From Streptosporangium becharense (GTDB lineage: Bacteria; Actinomycetota; Actinomycetes; Streptosporangiales; Streptosporangiaceae): DNA of 64,000 nucleotides. Every line of letters starts with the position of its first letter. Position 1 is the stretch's first letter. The position numbers were made by a program, and so were the translations under genes. Below, piece after piece: positions 48,237 through 58,938 of the stretch. The stretch is taken from NCBI RefSeq assembly GCF_014204985.1, contig NZ_JACHMP010000001.1, positions 1,488,001 to 1,552,000 of the forward strand. The letters are read 5' to 3'. The notes under the pieces were generated by a model. That model saw only the letters and a program-made list of their open reading frames with translations. It was not told where the DNA came from and made no database searches.

Positions 48237-51200
48237 CTACCCGCCCTGGACGGTGCCGCCCTGGAAGGGCACGTTCGGCCGCGTCTGGGAAGGCCCGGGC
48301 ACCGCGGCCATGGCCCGGTCACGCCACACCATGAGCCCGGTCTGGCCGGCCAGCCGTCCCACGGTCTTCAGGTGCCGGACGCAGGCGTCGTGGTCGCCCA
48401 GCGCCGAGGCGAGCAGGGCCAGGAACCAGTCCACGGGCCCGAGGGAGGCCACCGCGGAACCCACCGAGATGCGTCCGCTGTAGGGCAGCAACGCCGAATA
48501 GGTCACCTGGCAGGCGGGCACGTCGCCGACGGCCGCCTGCGCCGCCCCCTGCAGGCAGGTCATGGTCAGCCACGACCAGTCCGCCGGCGGCGTGGGCCAG
48601 CCGCCGGAGACCAGCTCCCGGGCCTCTTCGACGCGTCCCCGGGCGCACAGGTGCAGCACCCGGGCGTCGTGGTCCATCGAGGCGTGGATACCGGTGATCG
48701 CCTCGACGAGCGGTCCGACGTCGGCCATGGTGCCGCGCTGGTGGTTCATGCACATGCGGCCCGTGGCCACCACGGCGCCCGCGTACCACATGCCGATCCG
48801 CTCGGCCTGCTCCCCGGCCTCGTCGTACAGGATCTCGGCGTCGTCGAACCGGCCCGCCAGGGCGAGCCGGGCCGCCCGCCACACCGTGTGCTGGAAGCGC
48901 GGCCAGGGCAGCGGCAGCCGCTCCAGCAGGGCGTCGCAGCAGGTGGCGGCCCGGTCGGCGCCGGTGAGGTCGCCCATCTCCAGCTTGTGGTGGGTCAGCA
49001 TCATCTGCCCGAGCAGCTCGAACGCCGGCGCCTGGGTGCGCACCGCCAACTCCAGGATCTCCTCGGCGATGCCCAGGTACTCGGAGATGTAGGAGGGCAG
49101 GGTCGGCAGTGAGAGGTAGCGGGCGTTGAGCACCGCCATCAGCAGGTGCGGGTCACGCAACCGGCGGGCCATCTCGATCGCCTGGAACGACAGGAAGGCC
49201 CGGGACGGGTCGTCGGTCCCGTCGTACAGTTCCTGCGCCAGGCCGCCCAGCAGGCGGGCGCGTTCCGGACTGTCGGTCTCCGGAAGCTCGCGCAGCGCCG
49301 CCTCGAAGCGGTGCACCAGCCGCAGCTCCACCGCCTCGTACGGGTTGCGCAGCGTCCAGACCGAGGGTGCGTCCAGCGCGGTCAGCGCACGGGCGGTCGT
49401 CTCGGGGCCGGCCCCGGCCCGGTCGGCGGCCCGGACGGCGGCAGCCCTGGCCTGCCGTGCCCCGAGGGCGTCCCCGGCCTCCAGCAGAGCGCGCACCTGG
49501 CACAGCAGCAGTTCCACGTGCTCGGCAGGGTCACCCTCCCTGGCCCCGTGCGCGGCCACCACATGTCCCCACCACATGGCCGCCTCCGCGTAGGCCAGGC
49601 GCAGGGAGGCCTGCTCGGCGGCGGCACGGGCCCAGCGCACGGCCTCAGCGTACGCCGTGGGACCCGCCTCGACCGCGTGATGCGCGATGACGGCCACATC
49701 GGTGCCGGGTCTGCGGGACAGCACGTCCATCACCTCACGGTGGAGCGCCGCCTTGCGCATCGGCGCGACGTCCGCGAGCAGGGTCTCCCGGATGAGGTCG
49801 TGGGCGAAGGCCATCCGGCCGGACCCGGCGACGACCAGCCCGGCCCGCTCGGCCCCGTCCAGCGCCTCGTACGCGTCGGCGTGGCCGGCGGCGACGACGG
49901 CCGGGTCGAAGTCGCGGCCGACGACCGCGGCGACCGTGAGCACCTCGCCGGTACGCGGGCCGAGCGCGTCGATCCGCCAGCGGATGAGGTCCGCCACCGC
50001 GTCGGGCACCGTGTCCAGCGAACGGCCCTGGGCGAGCATCCGGGCGCTCTCCCTGACGAAGAACGGGTTGCCCCCGGTGCGCTCGGCCAGCGCGCGAGCG
50101 GTGGGCTCGTCCACCTCGCCGCCCATGCTCTCCGCGACGGTCAGCACCGCCTCCGGCGCGAGACCGGTGAGGTGCAGGCGGAGCAGGTCGTAACGGGCCA
50201 GGCGGGTCAGCAGCTCGCTCACCGACAGACCCGGCGCGTCGTGGTGCAGGGCCGTCCGCCGGACCTCCGTATCACGGAAGGCGGCGACCAGTGTGACGGC
50301 ACCGCCCGGCGCCGAACCGCCGATCAGTACGACCAGGTCCCGCAGGAGTTCCAGCGAGGCCGGATCGGCCCAGTGCAGGTCGTCCAGGACGATCACCAGC
50401 GGGCGGGGCCGTGCGGCCTCGGTCAGCCAGTCGGCGACGGCCTGGTTGCGGCGGAGCAACACCGTCCCACCGGACCCGCGGGGCGTCTCCTCCTCGAGCA
50501 GCCCCGCCAGCGCGGTCCGGTCCCGGGGCGGGCAGATCCGGTCGAGCGCGCCCAGCACCTGGAGCCACGGCCACAGCGGCGGAGCACCCTCGGTGTCGTG
50601 ACAACGCCCCCAGAGCACCAGGTGCCCCGACCCGGTGCAGTGCTCGTCGAACGCCTCCAGCAGGCGGGTCTTACCGATGCCCGGCTCCCCCGTCACCGCG
50701 GCCAGGGCCGGGCCGGGGCGGGCCGTCCGGCTCACCAGCGCCGCCAGTTCCCCGAGCTCCCGCTCCCTGCCGACCAGACCCTCCACCGTCGGCACGACAG
50801 GCGGGGGAGGCACGATGGGGGAGGGCACGGCGGGCCGGGCGGGGATGAGGGGGGCGAGCGAGTCGGCCTGCCGGAGGATGTCGTCCTCCATCGTCCGCAG
50901 TTCGGGCCCCGGATCCAGCCCGAGCTGGTCGGCGAGCATCCGCCGGGCGTGCCGCAGCACGGCCAGGGCGTCGCCCTGGCGTCCGGTGCGGTACAGGGAC
51001 AGGGCCAGCAGGCACCACAGCCGCTCACGCAGCGGATACGCGGCGGTCTCGGCCTCCAGGTCGGTGATCACGGTCTGTGGGCGTCCGAGGGCCAGCAGCG
51101 CCTCGGCGCGCCGCTCGACCGCGACCAGGCGCAGCTCCCGCAACCGGTTGGTCTCCGACGCCGCCCACGGTTCGTCGGTGAACTCGCCGTACGGCTGGCC

Positions 51201-51599
51201 GCGCCACAGCCTCAGGGCCCCGTCCAGCAGGGTGAGCGCCTCGTCGGGAGGAATGGACTCCGCCTGGGCGACGGCCTTGGTGAAACGGATCGCGTCCACG
51301 TCGGTGGCGACGAGCGCGTAGCCGGGCGGTCGCCCGACGAGCAGCCTGGCGGGTGCGCGCGGGGCCCGGTCGGGTTCCACCGCACGCCGCAGGTGCGACA
51401 CGTACGCCTGGATCGTGGCCAGCGCGCTCGCCGGCGGGTCGTTCTCGTACACGTCGTCGATCAGCATGTCGGTGGAGACGACCACTCCCCGTGCGGCCAG
51501 TAGCCGGGCGAGCACCGCACGCTGCCGCGGGCCTCCGAGGTCGACAGGAGCACCGTCGTCGCCGTAGGCCTCCACCGGACCGAGAACCCGGAACTCCAC
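48237..51599 (-). CDS. SARP/AfsR-like regulator with AAA ATPase and TPR-like region
   Basis: A 1120-residue transcription factor. Residues 1-95 form an OmpR-type winged helix (GGPRQRAVLARLLAARGVVV, ATIQAYVSHLRRAV). Residues 97-245 are the bacterial transcriptional activation domain (FTKAV ... YGEFTDEPWA ... GRQGDALAVLRHARRML). A Pro-rich linker (about 250-272) leads to an AAA-type ATPase with Walker A GEPGIGKT (Lys310) and Walker B VIVLDDLHWAD. The C-terminal half is helical, TPR/MalT-like. Such proteins control secondary metabolism or development in actinomycetes; targets are not apparent, since no biosynthetic cluster is present. Start GTG 51599. Confidence 0.92.
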   Translation of the reverse strand: MEFRVLGPVEAYGDDGAPVDLGGPRQRAVLARLLAARGVVVSTDMLIDDVYENDPPASALATIQAYVSHLRRAVEPDRAPRAPARLLVGRPPGYALVATDVDAIRFTKAVAQAESIPPDEALTLLDGALRLWRGQPYGEFTDEPWAASETNRLRELRLVAVERRAEALLALGRPQTVITDLEAETAAYPLRERLWCLLALSLYRTGRQGDALAVLRHARRMLADQLGLDPGPELRTMEDDILRQADSLAPLIPARPAVPSPIVPPPPVVPTVEGLVGRERELGELAALVSRTARPGPALAAVTGEPGIGKTRLLEAFDEHCTGSGHLVLWGRCHDTEGAPPLWPWLQVLGALDRICPPRDRTALAGLLEEETPRGSGGTVLLRRNQAVADWLTEAARPRPLVIVLDDLHWADPASLELLRDLVVLIGGSAPGGAVTLVAAFRDTEVRRTALHHDAPGLSVSELLTRLARYDLLRLHLTGLAPEAVLTVAESMGGEVDEPTARALAERTGGNPFFVRESARMLAQGRSLDTVPDAVADLIRWRIDALGPRTGEVLTVAAVVGRDFDPAVVAAGHADAYEALDGAERAGLVVAGSGRMAFAHDLIRETLLADVAPMRKAALHREVMDVLSRRPGTDVAVIAHHAVEAGPTAYAEAVRWARAAAEQASLRLAYAEAAMWWGHVVAAHGAREGDPAEHVELLLCQVRALLEAGDALGARQARAAAVRAADRAGAGPETTARALTALDAPSVWTLRNPYEAVELRLVHRFEAALRELPETDSPERARLLGGLAQELYDGTDDPSRAFLSFQAIEMARRLRDPHLLMAVLNARYLSLPTLPSYISEYLGIAEEILELAVRTQAPAFELLGQMMLTHHKLEMGDLTGADRAATCCDALLERLPLPWPRFQHTVWRAARLALAGRFDDAEILYDEAGEQAERIGMWYAGAVVATGRMCMNHQRGTMADVGPLVEAITGIHASMDHDARVLHLCARGRVEEARELVSGGWPTPPADWSWLTMTCLQGAAQAAVGDVPACQVTYSALLPYSGRISVGSAVASLGPVDWFLALLASALGDHDACVRHLKTVGRLAGQTGLMVWRDRAMAAVPGPSQTRPNVPFQGGTVQGG

Positions 51600-51610
51600 C
51601 TCGTTACCAC

Positions 51611-51636
51611 CCGTAGCTCAGTGAACGGATAAAGCA
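51611..51636 (+). other. Sequence resembling the 5' half of a tRNA
   Basis: CCGTAGCTCAGTGAACGGAT followed by AAAGCA resembles the D-arm of bacterial tRNA-Arg genes (CGTAGCTCA...ACGGATAGAGCA) with a short insertion. No matching anticodon arm or T-arm follows. It lies at the junction between the regulator gene and the Uma2 remnant. Confidence 0.3.
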
Positions 51637-51792
51637 TGCGTCCCAAGGGGACATTTGAGCATATGCAATAAAGGGTATGGCTGTTCTTCATGCGGACCGG
51701 CGGCTTGCCGTGCTTCCGCGTCCGAGCGGGCCCGCCGCCGCCTCCGGGCCCGCCGCCGCCTCCGGGCCGGCAGGCCGCCGGAGACAGGGCCG

Positions 51793-52128
51793 GTCAACGA
51801 CCGCCTCGACTCCGACACCGTGTTCGCCCCCGACATCCCCGTCTTCCGCCGCGGCACCGACAGCGACCTGCACGTGGAACCGCACGAGATCGAGATCCTC
51901 GCGGAGGTCACGTCCACCGGCTCCGACCGTGACCGCCTCACGAAGATGAACCGCTACGCCTGGGCCGAGTGCGGGTGGTACCGGATCATCGACCAGAACA
52001 CTCTGGTCATCGATGTACACCGGCTCGACGGAGATCTCTGCCGGCAGGCGGCCGCCATCGCCCTCGGCACCGCGGCCCCCCTGCCCGGCCCCGTCCCCCT
52101 GACCATCGCCCCTGGAACGCTCACCTGA
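51793..52128 (+). pseudogene. Truncated Uma2-family endonuclease remnant
   Basis: About 111 residues match the C-terminal two-thirds of a Uma2 (DUF820) PD-(D/E)XK nuclease: TVFAPDIPVF, EIEILAEVTSTGSDRDRLTK, MNRYAWAECGWYRII. The N-terminal third expected in a protein of about 190 residues is missing. Upstream the frame continues only through a low-complexity Arg/Ala repeat back to 51655, with no plausible start. The metal ligands Asp and Glu-x-Val of the core remain. It is most likely a decayed copy. Confidence 0.7.
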
Positions 52129-52173
52129 GCGCGAGAGGCCGGCCGCCACGGCCGTCTCGTGCCGGTGACGCGG

Positions 52174-52944
<771 letters not shown>

Positions 52945-53113
52945 TTGCCATTCCTCATTCCCGGTATGCCTCGAACTCCCGGTACGCCGCGGCCCCGGCA
53001 CCGGACCGCCGCTCCGGCGGCCCGACCGGCGACCACCGTGGCCGGGCCCGCTCCGCGTCCCGGCGCGGACGGGCGGGCCGTGGCGTCTCCCCCGTGGCCC
53101 CGCCTCCAGGGTC

Positions 53114-53848
53114 TCACCGCGACGGGTGGGACCGCACCGCGGCCAGGGCGTCCTCCAGGGTGAACGCCTGCGCGTACAGCGCCTTGCCCACGATCGCACC
53201 CTCGACGCCGATCGGCACCAGCTCGGCCAGGGCTCGCAGGTCGTCCAGGGACGAGACGCCGCCGCTGGCCACCACCGGCTTGTCGGTACGGGCGCAGACC
53301 TCCCGCAGCAGGTCGAGGTTGGGACCGCGCAACGTGCCGTCCTTGGTGACGTCGGTGACGACGTAACGGGCACAGCCGTCGGCCTCCAGGCGGGCCAGGA
53401 CCTCCCACAGGTCACCGCCCTCCTTCGTCCAGCCGCGGGCGGCCAGCGTGGTGCCGCGGACGTCGAGGCCGATCGCGATCCGGTCGCCGTACTCGGCGAT
53501 GATCTTGGAGCACCAGGCGGGGTTCTCCAGCGCCGCGGTGCCGATGTTCACCCGGCGGCAACCGGTGGCCAGCGCCAGCTCCAGGGAGGCGTCGTCGCGG
53601 ATGCCGCCGGACATCTCCACCTTCACGTCGAGCGCACCCACCACCGCGGCCAGCAGCTCACGGTTGCTGCCACGGCCGAAGGCCGCGTCGAGGTCGACCA
53701 GATGAATCCACTCGGCGCCGGCCTCCTGCCAGGCCAGCGCCGCCGACAGAGGGTCGCCGTACGACGTCTCGGTGCCGGCCTCGCCCTGGACCAGGCGGAC
53801 CGCCTGGCCGTCGGCGACGTCCACCGCGGGGAGCAGCTCAAGCGACAT
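53114..53848 (-). CDS. priA: Bifunctional HisA/TrpF isomerase PriA
   Basis: A 244-residue TIM-barrel isomerase. [18 protein letters not shown] holds the first catalytic Asp, the GGIRDD and ASGGVSS phosphate loops are present, and [15 protein letters not shown] has the second Asp. Actinobacterial relatives act on both ProFAR (His) and PRA (Trp); no trpF is seen beside the trp genes here, which fits. Start ATG 53848, with the priA ORF's upstream frame entering the preceding gene. Dual activity is inference from family and context. Confidence 0.94.
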   Translation of the reverse strand: MSLELLPAVDVADGQAVRLVQGEAGTETSYGDPLSAALAWQEAGAEWIHLVDLDAAFGRGSNRELLAAVVGALDVKVEMSGGIRDDASLELALATGCRRVNIGTAALENPAWCSKIIAEYGDRIAIGLDVRGTTLAARGWTKEGGDLWEVLARLEADGCARYVVTDVTKDGTLRGPNLDLLREVCARTDKPVVASGGVSSLDDLRALAELVPIGVEGAIVGKALYAQAFTLEDALAAVRSHPSR

Positions 53849-53853
53849 CTGTT

Positions 53854-54195
53854 TCAAGACCTCCGGTCGAAGACGAGGGTGACGAAAAGCGGTACGAACA
53901 ACAGCGACAGCACGAGCGCGCCGAGCCGCGCCGCCCACGAGGACCACAGCAGCCAGACGATCGCCTGGGCGATCAGGAACAGGACCGCCACGACCCCGTT
54001 CTGCGTCCGGCGGCGACGAGCGATGATCCCCCCCTGGGAGACGATCCGCGCGGACCGCCGCGGCAGCAGGGCGGCCACCCGGCCGGTCAGCGCGCGCCGG
54101 CGCGCCAGCCTCGCCTCCCGTTCGGCGCGCAGGGCCGCCGCGCGCGCCCGTTCGGCCTCGCGCTCGGCCCTGCGCCTGGCCCGCTCCCTGCTCAA
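53854..54195 (-). CDS. Small membrane protein with basic coiled-coil N-terminus
   Basis: A 113-residue protein. Residues 1-45 are a highly charged Arg/Ala/Glu helix ([20 protein letters not shown]), followed by two membrane segments ([17 protein letters not shown] and [19 protein letters not shown]). No known function; comparable small proteins accompany his genes in some actinomycetes. The TTG start lies five bases after hisH and the stop five bases before priA, so it is in the operon. Confidence 0.75.
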   Translation of the reverse strand: MSRERARRRAEREAERARAAALRAEREARLARRRALTGRVAALLPRRSARIVSQGGIIARRRRTQNGVVAVLFLIAQAIVWLLWSSWAARLGALVLSLLFVPLFVTLVFDRRS

Positions 54196-54199
54196 CGGA

Positions 54200-54829
54200 T
54201 CACTTCAGGGTTCCGAGCCAGTTCGACAGCAGCTGCGCGCCGGCGTCGCCCGACTTCTCGGGGTGGAACTGGGTGGCCGCCAGCGGGCCGTTCTCCACCG
54301 CCGCGACGAACGGGGCGCCGTGCTCCGACCAGGTGACCAGCGGCGCGGCGAAACCGGGCCCGGGGTCGAGCTCCCAGGTGCGGACCCCGTAGGAGTGCAC
54401 GAAGTAGAAGCGCGTGTCGGCGTCGATCCCGGCGAACAGCAGGCTCCCGGCGGGCGGCTTGACGGTGTTCCATCCCATATGCGGCAGGACCGGTGCCTCC
54501 AGTCGCTCCACGGTGCCCGGCCACTCGCCGCAGCCCTCCGTGGTGACGCCGTGCTCGACGCCGGTCTCGAAGAGGATCTGCATGCCGACGCAGATGCCCA
54601 GCACCGGGCGGCCCGCCGCCAGCCGGCGTCCGATCATGCGCTCGCCGCGCACCTCGCGCAGCCCGCGCATGCACGCCGCGAACGCGCCGACCCCGGGGAC
54701 GACGAGGCCGTCGGCCTCCATCGCCGCCTCGTAGTCGGCCGTCACCGTGACCTCCGCGCCGACCCGCGCCAGCGCGCGTTCGGCCGAGCGCAGATTGCCC
54801 GAGCCGTAGTCGAGAACGGTTACCTTCAC
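54200..54829 (-). CDS. hisH: Imidazole glycerol phosphate synthase glutaminase subunit
   Basis: A 209-residue class I glutamine amidotransferase that supplies ammonia to HisF. The nucleophile Cys is in [12 protein letters not shown], and the His/Glu pair in [25 protein letters not shown] is the N-terminal signature. Start GTG 54829 forms a GTGA overlap with the preceding small gene; GTG 54832 is one codon earlier. Confidence 0.96.
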   Translation of the reverse strand: MKVTVLDYGSGNLRSAERALARVGAEVTVTADYEAAMEADGLVVPGVGAFAACMRGLREVRGERMIGRRLAAGRPVLGICVGMQILFETGVEHGVTTEGCGEWPGTVERLEAPVLPHMGWNTVKPPAGSLLFAGIDADTRFYFVHSYGVRTWELDPGPGFAAPLVTWSEHGAPFVAAVENGPLAATQFHPEKSGDAGAQLLSNWLGTLK

Positions 54830-54981
54830 CACCAGAGCACCGCCGCCGTAGTCGCCAGGGCCGCGAGGACGGCGAGCAGCACCGCCCCCTTCTTCAGGCC
54901 CTGTTTGAGGAAAGAGACAATCCCGCCGACGAGGAAGAGCGCGACGAAGGCCATCGCCACGGCCGTCCAGTTGCCGGTCAC
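54826..54981 (-). CDS. Small two-helix membrane protein in the his operon
   Basis: A 51-residue hydrophobic protein ([20 protein letters not shown]..., then [18 protein letters not shown]). The GTG start has GGGAGGGGG upstream, and the stop overlaps the hisH start. The longer reading to 55080 is rejected because its N-terminus is a shadow of hisB flanks. The function is unknown. Confidence 0.65.
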   Translation of the reverse strand: MTGNWTAVAMAFVALFLVGGIVSFLKQGLKKGAVLLAVLAALATTAAVLWW

Positions 54982-55033
54982 TCCCCCTCCCTCCCCGGCG
55001 CGCCGGGCGGGCCGCACCGGGCGGCCCGCCCGG

Positions 55034-55654
55034 TCACAGCACGCCCTTGGTACTGGGCACCCCGCCCGCCCGCGGGTCACGCTCGCACGCCGCCCGCAAC
55101 GCCCTGGCCAGCGCCTTGAACTGCGCCTCCACGATGTGGTGGGCGTTGCGGCCGTACGGGACGCGCACGTGCAGGCAGATCGCGGCCTGGGCCACGAACG
55201 ACTCCAGGATGTGCCTGGTCATCGTCGTGTCGTACTCCGGGCCGATCATCGGGGCCATGCCCTCGGGCTCGCTGTGGACGAGGTAGGGCCGGCCGGACAG
55301 GTCGACCGTGACCTCGGCCAGCGACTCGTCCAGCGGGCACGACGCGTTGCCGAACCGCCGGATACCCGACTTGTCCCCCAGGGCCTCGCGGAACGCGGCC
55401 CCCAGCGCGAGCGCGGTGTCCTCGATCGTGTGGTGGGAGTCGATGTGCAGGTCACCCTCGGTCTTCACCGTCAGGTCGAACAGGCCGTGCTTGCCGAGCT
55501 GGTTCAGCATGTGGTCGAAGAAACCGACACCGGTGGACACCTCGACGTTCCCGGTGCCGTCGAGGTCGACCTCGACCAGCACCGAGGTCTCCTTGGTGAC
55601 GCGCTCGACACGACCGCGGCGGGGCGCGAACCCGGCGCCGGTGGTGATGCTCAC
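55034..55654 (-). CDS. hisB: Imidazoleglycerol-phosphate dehydratase
   Basis: A 206-residue Mn-dependent dehydratase of histidine synthesis. The metal His clusters are [34 protein letters not shown] and [20 protein letters not shown]. The GTG start overlaps the hisC stop by four bases (GTGA). Length and motifs are normal for the monofunctional enzyme. Confidence 0.96.
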   Translation of the reverse strand: MSITTGAGFAPRRGRVERVTKETSVLVEVDLDGTGNVEVSTGVGFFDHMLNQLGKHGLFDLTVKTEGDLHIDSHHTIEDTALALGAAFREALGDKSGIRRFGNASCPLDESLAEVTVDLSGRPYLVHSEPEGMAPMIGPEYDTTMTRHILESFVAQAAICLHVRVPYGRNAHHIVEAQFKALARALRAACERDPRAGGVPSTKGVL

Positions 55655-56721
55655 AGGACTTCCTCCAGGGCGGCGCGGAAGGCCGCCATCTCCTCGACCG
55701 TTCCGACGGACACTCTCAACCACTCAGGCGGGCCCACCTCGCGGATCAGCACGCCGTGCTCCAGCAACCCCTGCCAGACGGCACGGCGATCCGCGAAACG
55801 GCCGAACAGCACGAAGTTGGCGTCGGAGTCGGCGACCGTCAGCCCCCTGCCGCGCAGCCACTCCACGACGGCGTCGCGCTCGGCGCGCAGCGCGTCGACC
55901 GTGCCGAGCAGCTCGTCACGGTGGGCCAGCGCGACCAGCGCCGCCGCCTGGGTCAGCGAGGACAGGTGGTAGGGCAGCCGGACCAGCAGCAGCGCCTCGA
56001 CCACCGCCGGATGCGCTGCCAGGTAACCCAGCCGGGTGCCCGCCATCGCGAACGCCTTGGACATCGTCCGCGTCACGATGAGCCGGGGATTGTCCGGCAG
56101 CAGGGTCAGCGCCGACGGGGTTCCGGTGCGGGCGAACTCGAAGTACGCCTCGTCGACCACGACCATGCCCGGCGCGGCCCCGACGATCCGGGCGATCACC
56201 TCCGGGTCGAGCGCGGTGCCGGTCGGATTGTTCGGGGAGGTCAGGAAGACGACGTCGGGCCGGTGCTCCTCGATCGCGGCGACCGCCTTGGCCGGGTCGA
56301 TGCCGAAATCGTCCTCCCGTGCCCCGGCGACCCACTCGGTCGAGGCGCCGGTGGAGATGATCGGGTGCATCGAATAGGACGGCTCGAACCCCATCGCGAC
56401 GCGGCCGGGCCCGCCGAACGCCTGCAGGATCTGCTGGATGACCTCGTTGGAACCGTTCGCGGCCCAGACCTGCTCCGGGGCGAGCCCGTGGCCGAGGTAA
56501 GCCGCCAGTTCCCGGCGGAGCTCCAGGGCGTCGCGGTCGGGGTAGCGGTTGAGGTCGCCCGCGCTCCGGCGCACCGCCTCGGCCAGGTCGCCGACCAGGG
56601 AGGCGGAGGGGCCGTAGGGGTTCTCGTTGGTGTTCAGCCTGACCGGGACGTCGATCTGGGGGGCACCGTACGGCGTGCGGCCCCGCAGGTCGTCGCGGAT
56701 CGGCAGGTCGCCGAGCTTCAC
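55651..56721 (-). CDS. hisC: Histidinol-phosphate aminotransferase
   Basis: A 356-residue PLP aminotransferase. [12 protein letters not shown] is the substrate-binding start, [11 protein letters not shown] the PLP segment, VVDEAYFEF the Asp/Tyr pair and [17 protein letters not shown] holds the PLP Lys. Start GTG 56721 has AGGAGG eight bases upstream; that ribosome-binding site lies in a duplicated copy of the end of hisD. Confidence 0.96.
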   Translation of the reverse strand: MKLGDLPIRDDLRGRTPYGAPQIDVPVRLNTNENPYGPSASLVGDLAEAVRRSAGDLNRYPDRDALELRRELAAYLGHGLAPEQVWAANGSNEVIQQILQAFGGPGRVAMGFEPSYSMHPIISTGASTEWVAGAREDDFGIDPAKAVAAIEEHRPDVVFLTSPNNPTGTALDPEVIARIVGAAPGMVVVDEAYFEFARTGTPSALTLLPDNPRLIVTRTMSKAFAMAGTRLGYLAAHPAVVEALLLVRLPYHLSSLTQAAALVALAHRDELLGTVDALRAERDAVVEWLRGRGLTVADSDANFVLFGRFADRRAVWQGLLEHGVLIREVGPPEWLRVSVGTVEEMAAFRAALEEVL

Positions 56722-56831
56722 GACGGCACCTCCTGGTCGAAACGCGCGCGGACGGCCGCGCACCCGGTGAACGCGTGCGGGCAGGTCCTCACGACGGCAC
56801 CTCCCAGTCGAAACGCGCGCGGACGGCCGCG
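56718..56831 (-). repeat. Duplicated 3' end of hisD between hisD and hisC
   Basis: A 43-base sequence at 56789-56831 (end of hisD including its TGA) is repeated at 56718-56760 with 41 of 43 identities, and similarity extends with a gap into the bases between. The period is 71 bases. The second copy carries the hisC ribosome-binding site and start codon. Confidence 0.9.
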
Positions 56832-58096
56832 CCGTGCGCGGGCAGGTCTTCCGCGTCGGCCAGCACGCACACGTGGGCGGCGGCGGCGGCGAGGGCCTCA
56901 CGGGTGTAGTCGACGACGTGGATGCCGCGCAGGAACGTCTGCACCGACAGCCCTGAGGAGTGGCAGGCGCAGCCGCCGGTCGGCAGCACGTGGTTGGAGC
57001 CGGCCAGGTAGTCGCCCAGGGAGACCGGCGCGTACGGGCCGACGAAGATCGCCCCGGCGTTGCGGACCCGGGCGGCCAGCTCGTGTGCCCCGGCGGTGTG
57101 GATCTCCAGGTGCTCGGCGGCGTAGGCGTCGACGACGCGCAACCCGGCCTCCATGTCGTCGACCAGCAGGATGCCCGACTGGCGCCCGGACAGGGCCTCG
57201 GTGATGCGCTCGCCGTGCTTGGTGGCGGCGACCTGGCGGGGCAGCTCCCGCTCGACGGCGTCGGCCAGCTCCGCCGAGTCGGTGACGAGCACCGCGGCGG
57301 CGATCGTGTCGTGTTCGGCCTGGCTGATCAGGTCGGCGGCGACGTGCACCGGGTCGGCCGTGGCGTCGGCCAGGATCGCGATCTCGGTCGGGCCCGCCTC
57401 GGAGTCGATGCCGATGCGGCCCTTCAGCAGGCGCTTGGCCGCGGCCACCCAGATGTTGCCCGGCCCGGTGACCATGGTGACCGGCGGGCACTCCTCGGTG
57501 CCGTAGGCGAACATCGCCACCGCCTGGGCACCGCCGACGGCGTAGACCTCCTCGACGCCGAGGAGCGCGCACGCGGCCAGGATGGCCGGGTGCGGCAGCC
57601 CGTCGAACTCGCGCTGCGCGGGCGAGGTGACCGCGAGCGAGGGCACCCCCGCCTCCTGGGCCGGCACGACGTTCATGACCACGCTGGAGGGGTAGACCGC
57701 CCGGCCGCCGGGGACGTACAGGCCCACGCGCTCGACCGGGACCCACCGCTCGGTGACGGTGCCGCCGGGCACGACCTGGGTGGTGACGTCGGTGCGCCGC
57801 TGGTCGCGGTGGACGAGACGGGCGCGGCGGATCGACTCCTCCAGGGCCGCCCTGACCCGGGGGTCGAGCCCGGCCAGGGCCGAGGTGATCGCCTCGGCGG
57901 GCACCCGGGTCGACTCCAGTTCGACTCCGTCGAATCTGGCCGTCAGTTCCCGCACCGCGGCGACCCCGCGATGATGCACGTCCTCACAGATGGGCCGGAC
58001 CTTCTCCAGGGCGGCTTCGACGTCGAGGTCGGCACGGGGCAGCACGTCGCGGAGGTCCTCGGGGAGGGCCCCTCGCAGGTCGGTACGGGAAATCAC
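56789..58096 (-). CDS. hisD: Histidinol dehydrogenase
   Basis: A 435-residue zinc enzyme that oxidises histidinol to histidine in two NAD steps. [48 protein letters not shown] and [14 protein letters not shown] (Glu/His catalytic region) are typical, as is the late [18 protein letters not shown] with a zinc His. The gene opens the his operon. The GTG start lacks a Shine-Dalgarno; TAGACT lies six bases upstream, consistent with a leaderless operon transcript. Confidence 0.97.
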   Translation of the reverse strand: MISRTDLRGALPEDLRDVLPRADLDVEAALEKVRPICEDVHHRGVAAVRELTARFDGVELESTRVPAEAITSALAGLDPRVRAALEESIRRARLVHRDQRRTDVTTQVVPGGTVTERWVPVERVGLYVPGGRAVYPSSVVMNVVPAQEAGVPSLAVTSPAQREFDGLPHPAILAACALLGVEEVYAVGGAQAVAMFAYGTEECPPVTMVTGPGNIWVAAAKRLLKGRIGIDSEAGPTEIAILADATADPVHVAADLISQAEHDTIAAAVLVTDSAELADAVERELPRQVAATKHGERITEALSGRQSGILLVDDMEAGLRVVDAYAAEHLEIHTAGAHELAARVRNAGAIFVGPYAPVSLGDYLAGSNHVLPTGGCACHSSGLSVQTFLRGIHVVDYTREALAAAAAHVCVLADAEDLPAHGAAVRARFDWEVPS

Positions 58097-58102
58097 CCGT
58101 CC

Positions 58103-58108
58103 AGTCTA
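58103..58108 (-). promoter_or_regulatory. Candidate -10 box of the his operon, leaderless spacing
   Basis: Minus-strand TAGACT is followed by six bases (GGACGG) and then the hisD GTG. GGACGG itself is a poor ribosome-binding site because it touches the start codon. Confidence 0.55.
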
Positions 58109-58197
58109 CGGAGGTCAGGCAAGCGGTACCGCCTCGTCCATTATCCGGACAATGCCTTTACTATGTAGATTTTAATCGGCCGCTACGCTTCTCCCCC

Positions 58198-58698
58198 ATG
58201 AGCAAGAGCAAGGGCAAGGGAGGCCAGGGGACCCCCGCGACGGTCGCGCTGACCCAGGCGAAGGTCGTCTTCACCCTCCACCCCTACGAGCACGACGCGA
58301 ACGCCCAGGCCTACGGCGAGGAGGCCGCCGACGCCCTCGGCGTGCCGTACGAGCGGATCTTCAAGACCCTCGTGGCCGAGGTGGAGGGCGGGCTGGCCGT
58401 CGCGGTCGTGCCGGTCGCCGGGAAGCTGGACCTCAAGGCGTTCGCCGCGGCGCTGGGGAGCAAGCGTGCGGCGATGGCCGAGGCGGCCAAGGTGGAGCGG
58501 GTCACCGGCTACGTGGTGGGCGGCATCAGCCCACTGGGGCAGCGCAAGCGCCTGCCGACGGTCGTCGACTCCTCGGCGCTGGACTTCGAGACGGTCTACT
58601 TCTCCGCGGGGCGGAGGGGCCTGCAGATCGAGACCGCGCCGTCGGAGCTGGTACGGCTCACCGGGGCGGTCACCGCCCCCATCGGCAAGACGGGCTGA
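58198..58698 (+). CDS. ybaK: YbaK/EbsC-type aminoacyl-tRNA deacylase
   Basis: A 166-residue protein of the YbaK/ProX editing family, which hydrolyses mischarged Cys-tRNA(Pro) or similar. YEHDANAQAYGEEAADALG, IFKTLVAEV, VPVAGKLDLKAFAAALG with the catalytic Lys, and GYVVGGISPLGQ are diagnostic. The N-terminus has a short basic Lys/Gly-rich extension. There is no Shine-Dalgarno; a TACGCT box lies eight bases upstream. It is divergent from hisD. Confidence 0.93.
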   Translation: MSKSKGKGGQGTPATVALTQAKVVFTLHPYEHDANAQAYGEEAADALGVPYERIFKTLVAEVEGGLAVAVVPVAGKLDLKAFAAALGSKRAAMAEAAKVERVTGYVVGGISPLGQRKRLPTVVDSSALDFETVYFSAGRRGLQIETAPSELVRLTGAVTAPIGKTG

Positions 58699-58938
58699 GC
58701 CGGCGGTCCCCGGCCCGGAGCGGCGGCCCGGCGGGACGAGCGGGTGGCCGGCATGGCGAGGGCGGCCCGGGGAGGCCGGACGGGACGGGCCGAGGAGGAG
58801 GCCGGGCAAGGCGGGCCGGGGAAGCGCGGGTGATCCTGTCGAAGGTTGCCGACGCGCCGGACGCCGGCCGTCGGACAGACTCGGCGCAGGCCGTACCCGC
58901 GGGCGAGCGCCGCGCGGGCGGGCCGGATCGGGGGAGAG

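Noticed and set aside
58846..58938. Upstream extension of the amidase
   Set aside because: The added peptide is Arg/Pro-rich and unlike amidase N-termini, and the ribosome-binding site is directly before ATG 58939.
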